From assembly GCA_028695865.1 (NCBI GenBank), contig JAQVID010000281.1, positions 1 through 5,402 of the forward strand: a DNA stretch of 5,402 nt, written 5' to 3'. Shown here piece by piece: positions 5,376 to 5,402 of this stretch. The notes beneath the pieces are model-generated. The model had not been told where the DNA came from. It saw only the letters and a program-made list of their open reading frames with translations, and did no database searches. Position 1 is the first letter of the stretch. Every line of letters begins with the position of its first letter. The translations under genes were made by a program, and so were the position numbers. This stretch comes from Thermoguttaceae bacterium. GTDB taxonomy: Bacteria; Planctomycetota; Planctomycetia; Pirellulales; Thermoguttaceae.

Positions 5376-5402
5376 CTGTATTCGCAGTCTCAACGGATCG
5401 GG
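5376..5402. other. Short downstream end of window
   Basis: Twenty-seven bases follow the last stop. They hold no recognisable terminator, start codon or repeat. Confidence 0.6.

Noticed and set aside
1..5402. CRISPR array, tRNA or rRNA genes
   Set aside because: No regularly spaced direct repeats and no cloverleaf or rRNA signature were seen on either strand.

Overview
The window is a bacterial accessory region. It holds one complete group II intron, a DNA methyltransferase gene lacking its 5' half, and a tightly packed five-gene operon of small, poorly known proteins. The overlapping ATGA junctions and Shine-Dalgarno-type sites are bacterial. The methyltransferase type and small Cys-rich proteins of this kind are common on phages, prophages and other mobile elements, so a prophage or integrated element is the best guess for the setting. 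The host cannot be named from the sequence.

Layout. Bases 1-345 carry no confident gene. The best candidate is the 3' end of a minus-strand gene ending in a membrane segment (19-345). Bases 346-2487 are a group II intron: a compact structured 5' RNA (346-719), an encoded reverse transcriptase/maturase with an HNH nuclease domain (720-2510), a canonical-length 34-nt domain V (2415-2448), and a domain VI helix (2451-2485) followed by a terminal AC. The protein frame does not stop before domain V. It reads through both RNA domains and ends 23 bases inside the 3' flank. The first intron base appears to be A instead of G, and domain V has two mismatches in its upper helix, so splicing may be impaired. 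Bases 2488-2607 are a flank with no clear gene. Bases 2608-3279 encode the C-terminal two thirds of a beta-class DNA methyltransferase without its catalytic DPPY motif.

Bases 3280-3484 are intergenic, with a degenerate GC-rich repeat tract and a weak promoter candidate. From 3485 to 5375 five genes run on the plus strand, three junctions being ATGA overlaps and the fourth a one-base gap: a four-Cys small protein, two tandem divergent paralogs, a four-Cys zinc-ribbon-like protein, and a two-part 240-residue protein. None has a function I can assign. Their coupling points to co-expression as one accessory module.

The intron is not simply an insertion into the methyltransferase, because no methyltransferase N-terminus lies upstream of it. 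Removing the intron instead joins an open frame on the minus strand, from the 3' flank into 19-345. This suggests either that the real target was a minus-strand gene or that the methyltransferase 5' end was lost in a separate rearrangement.
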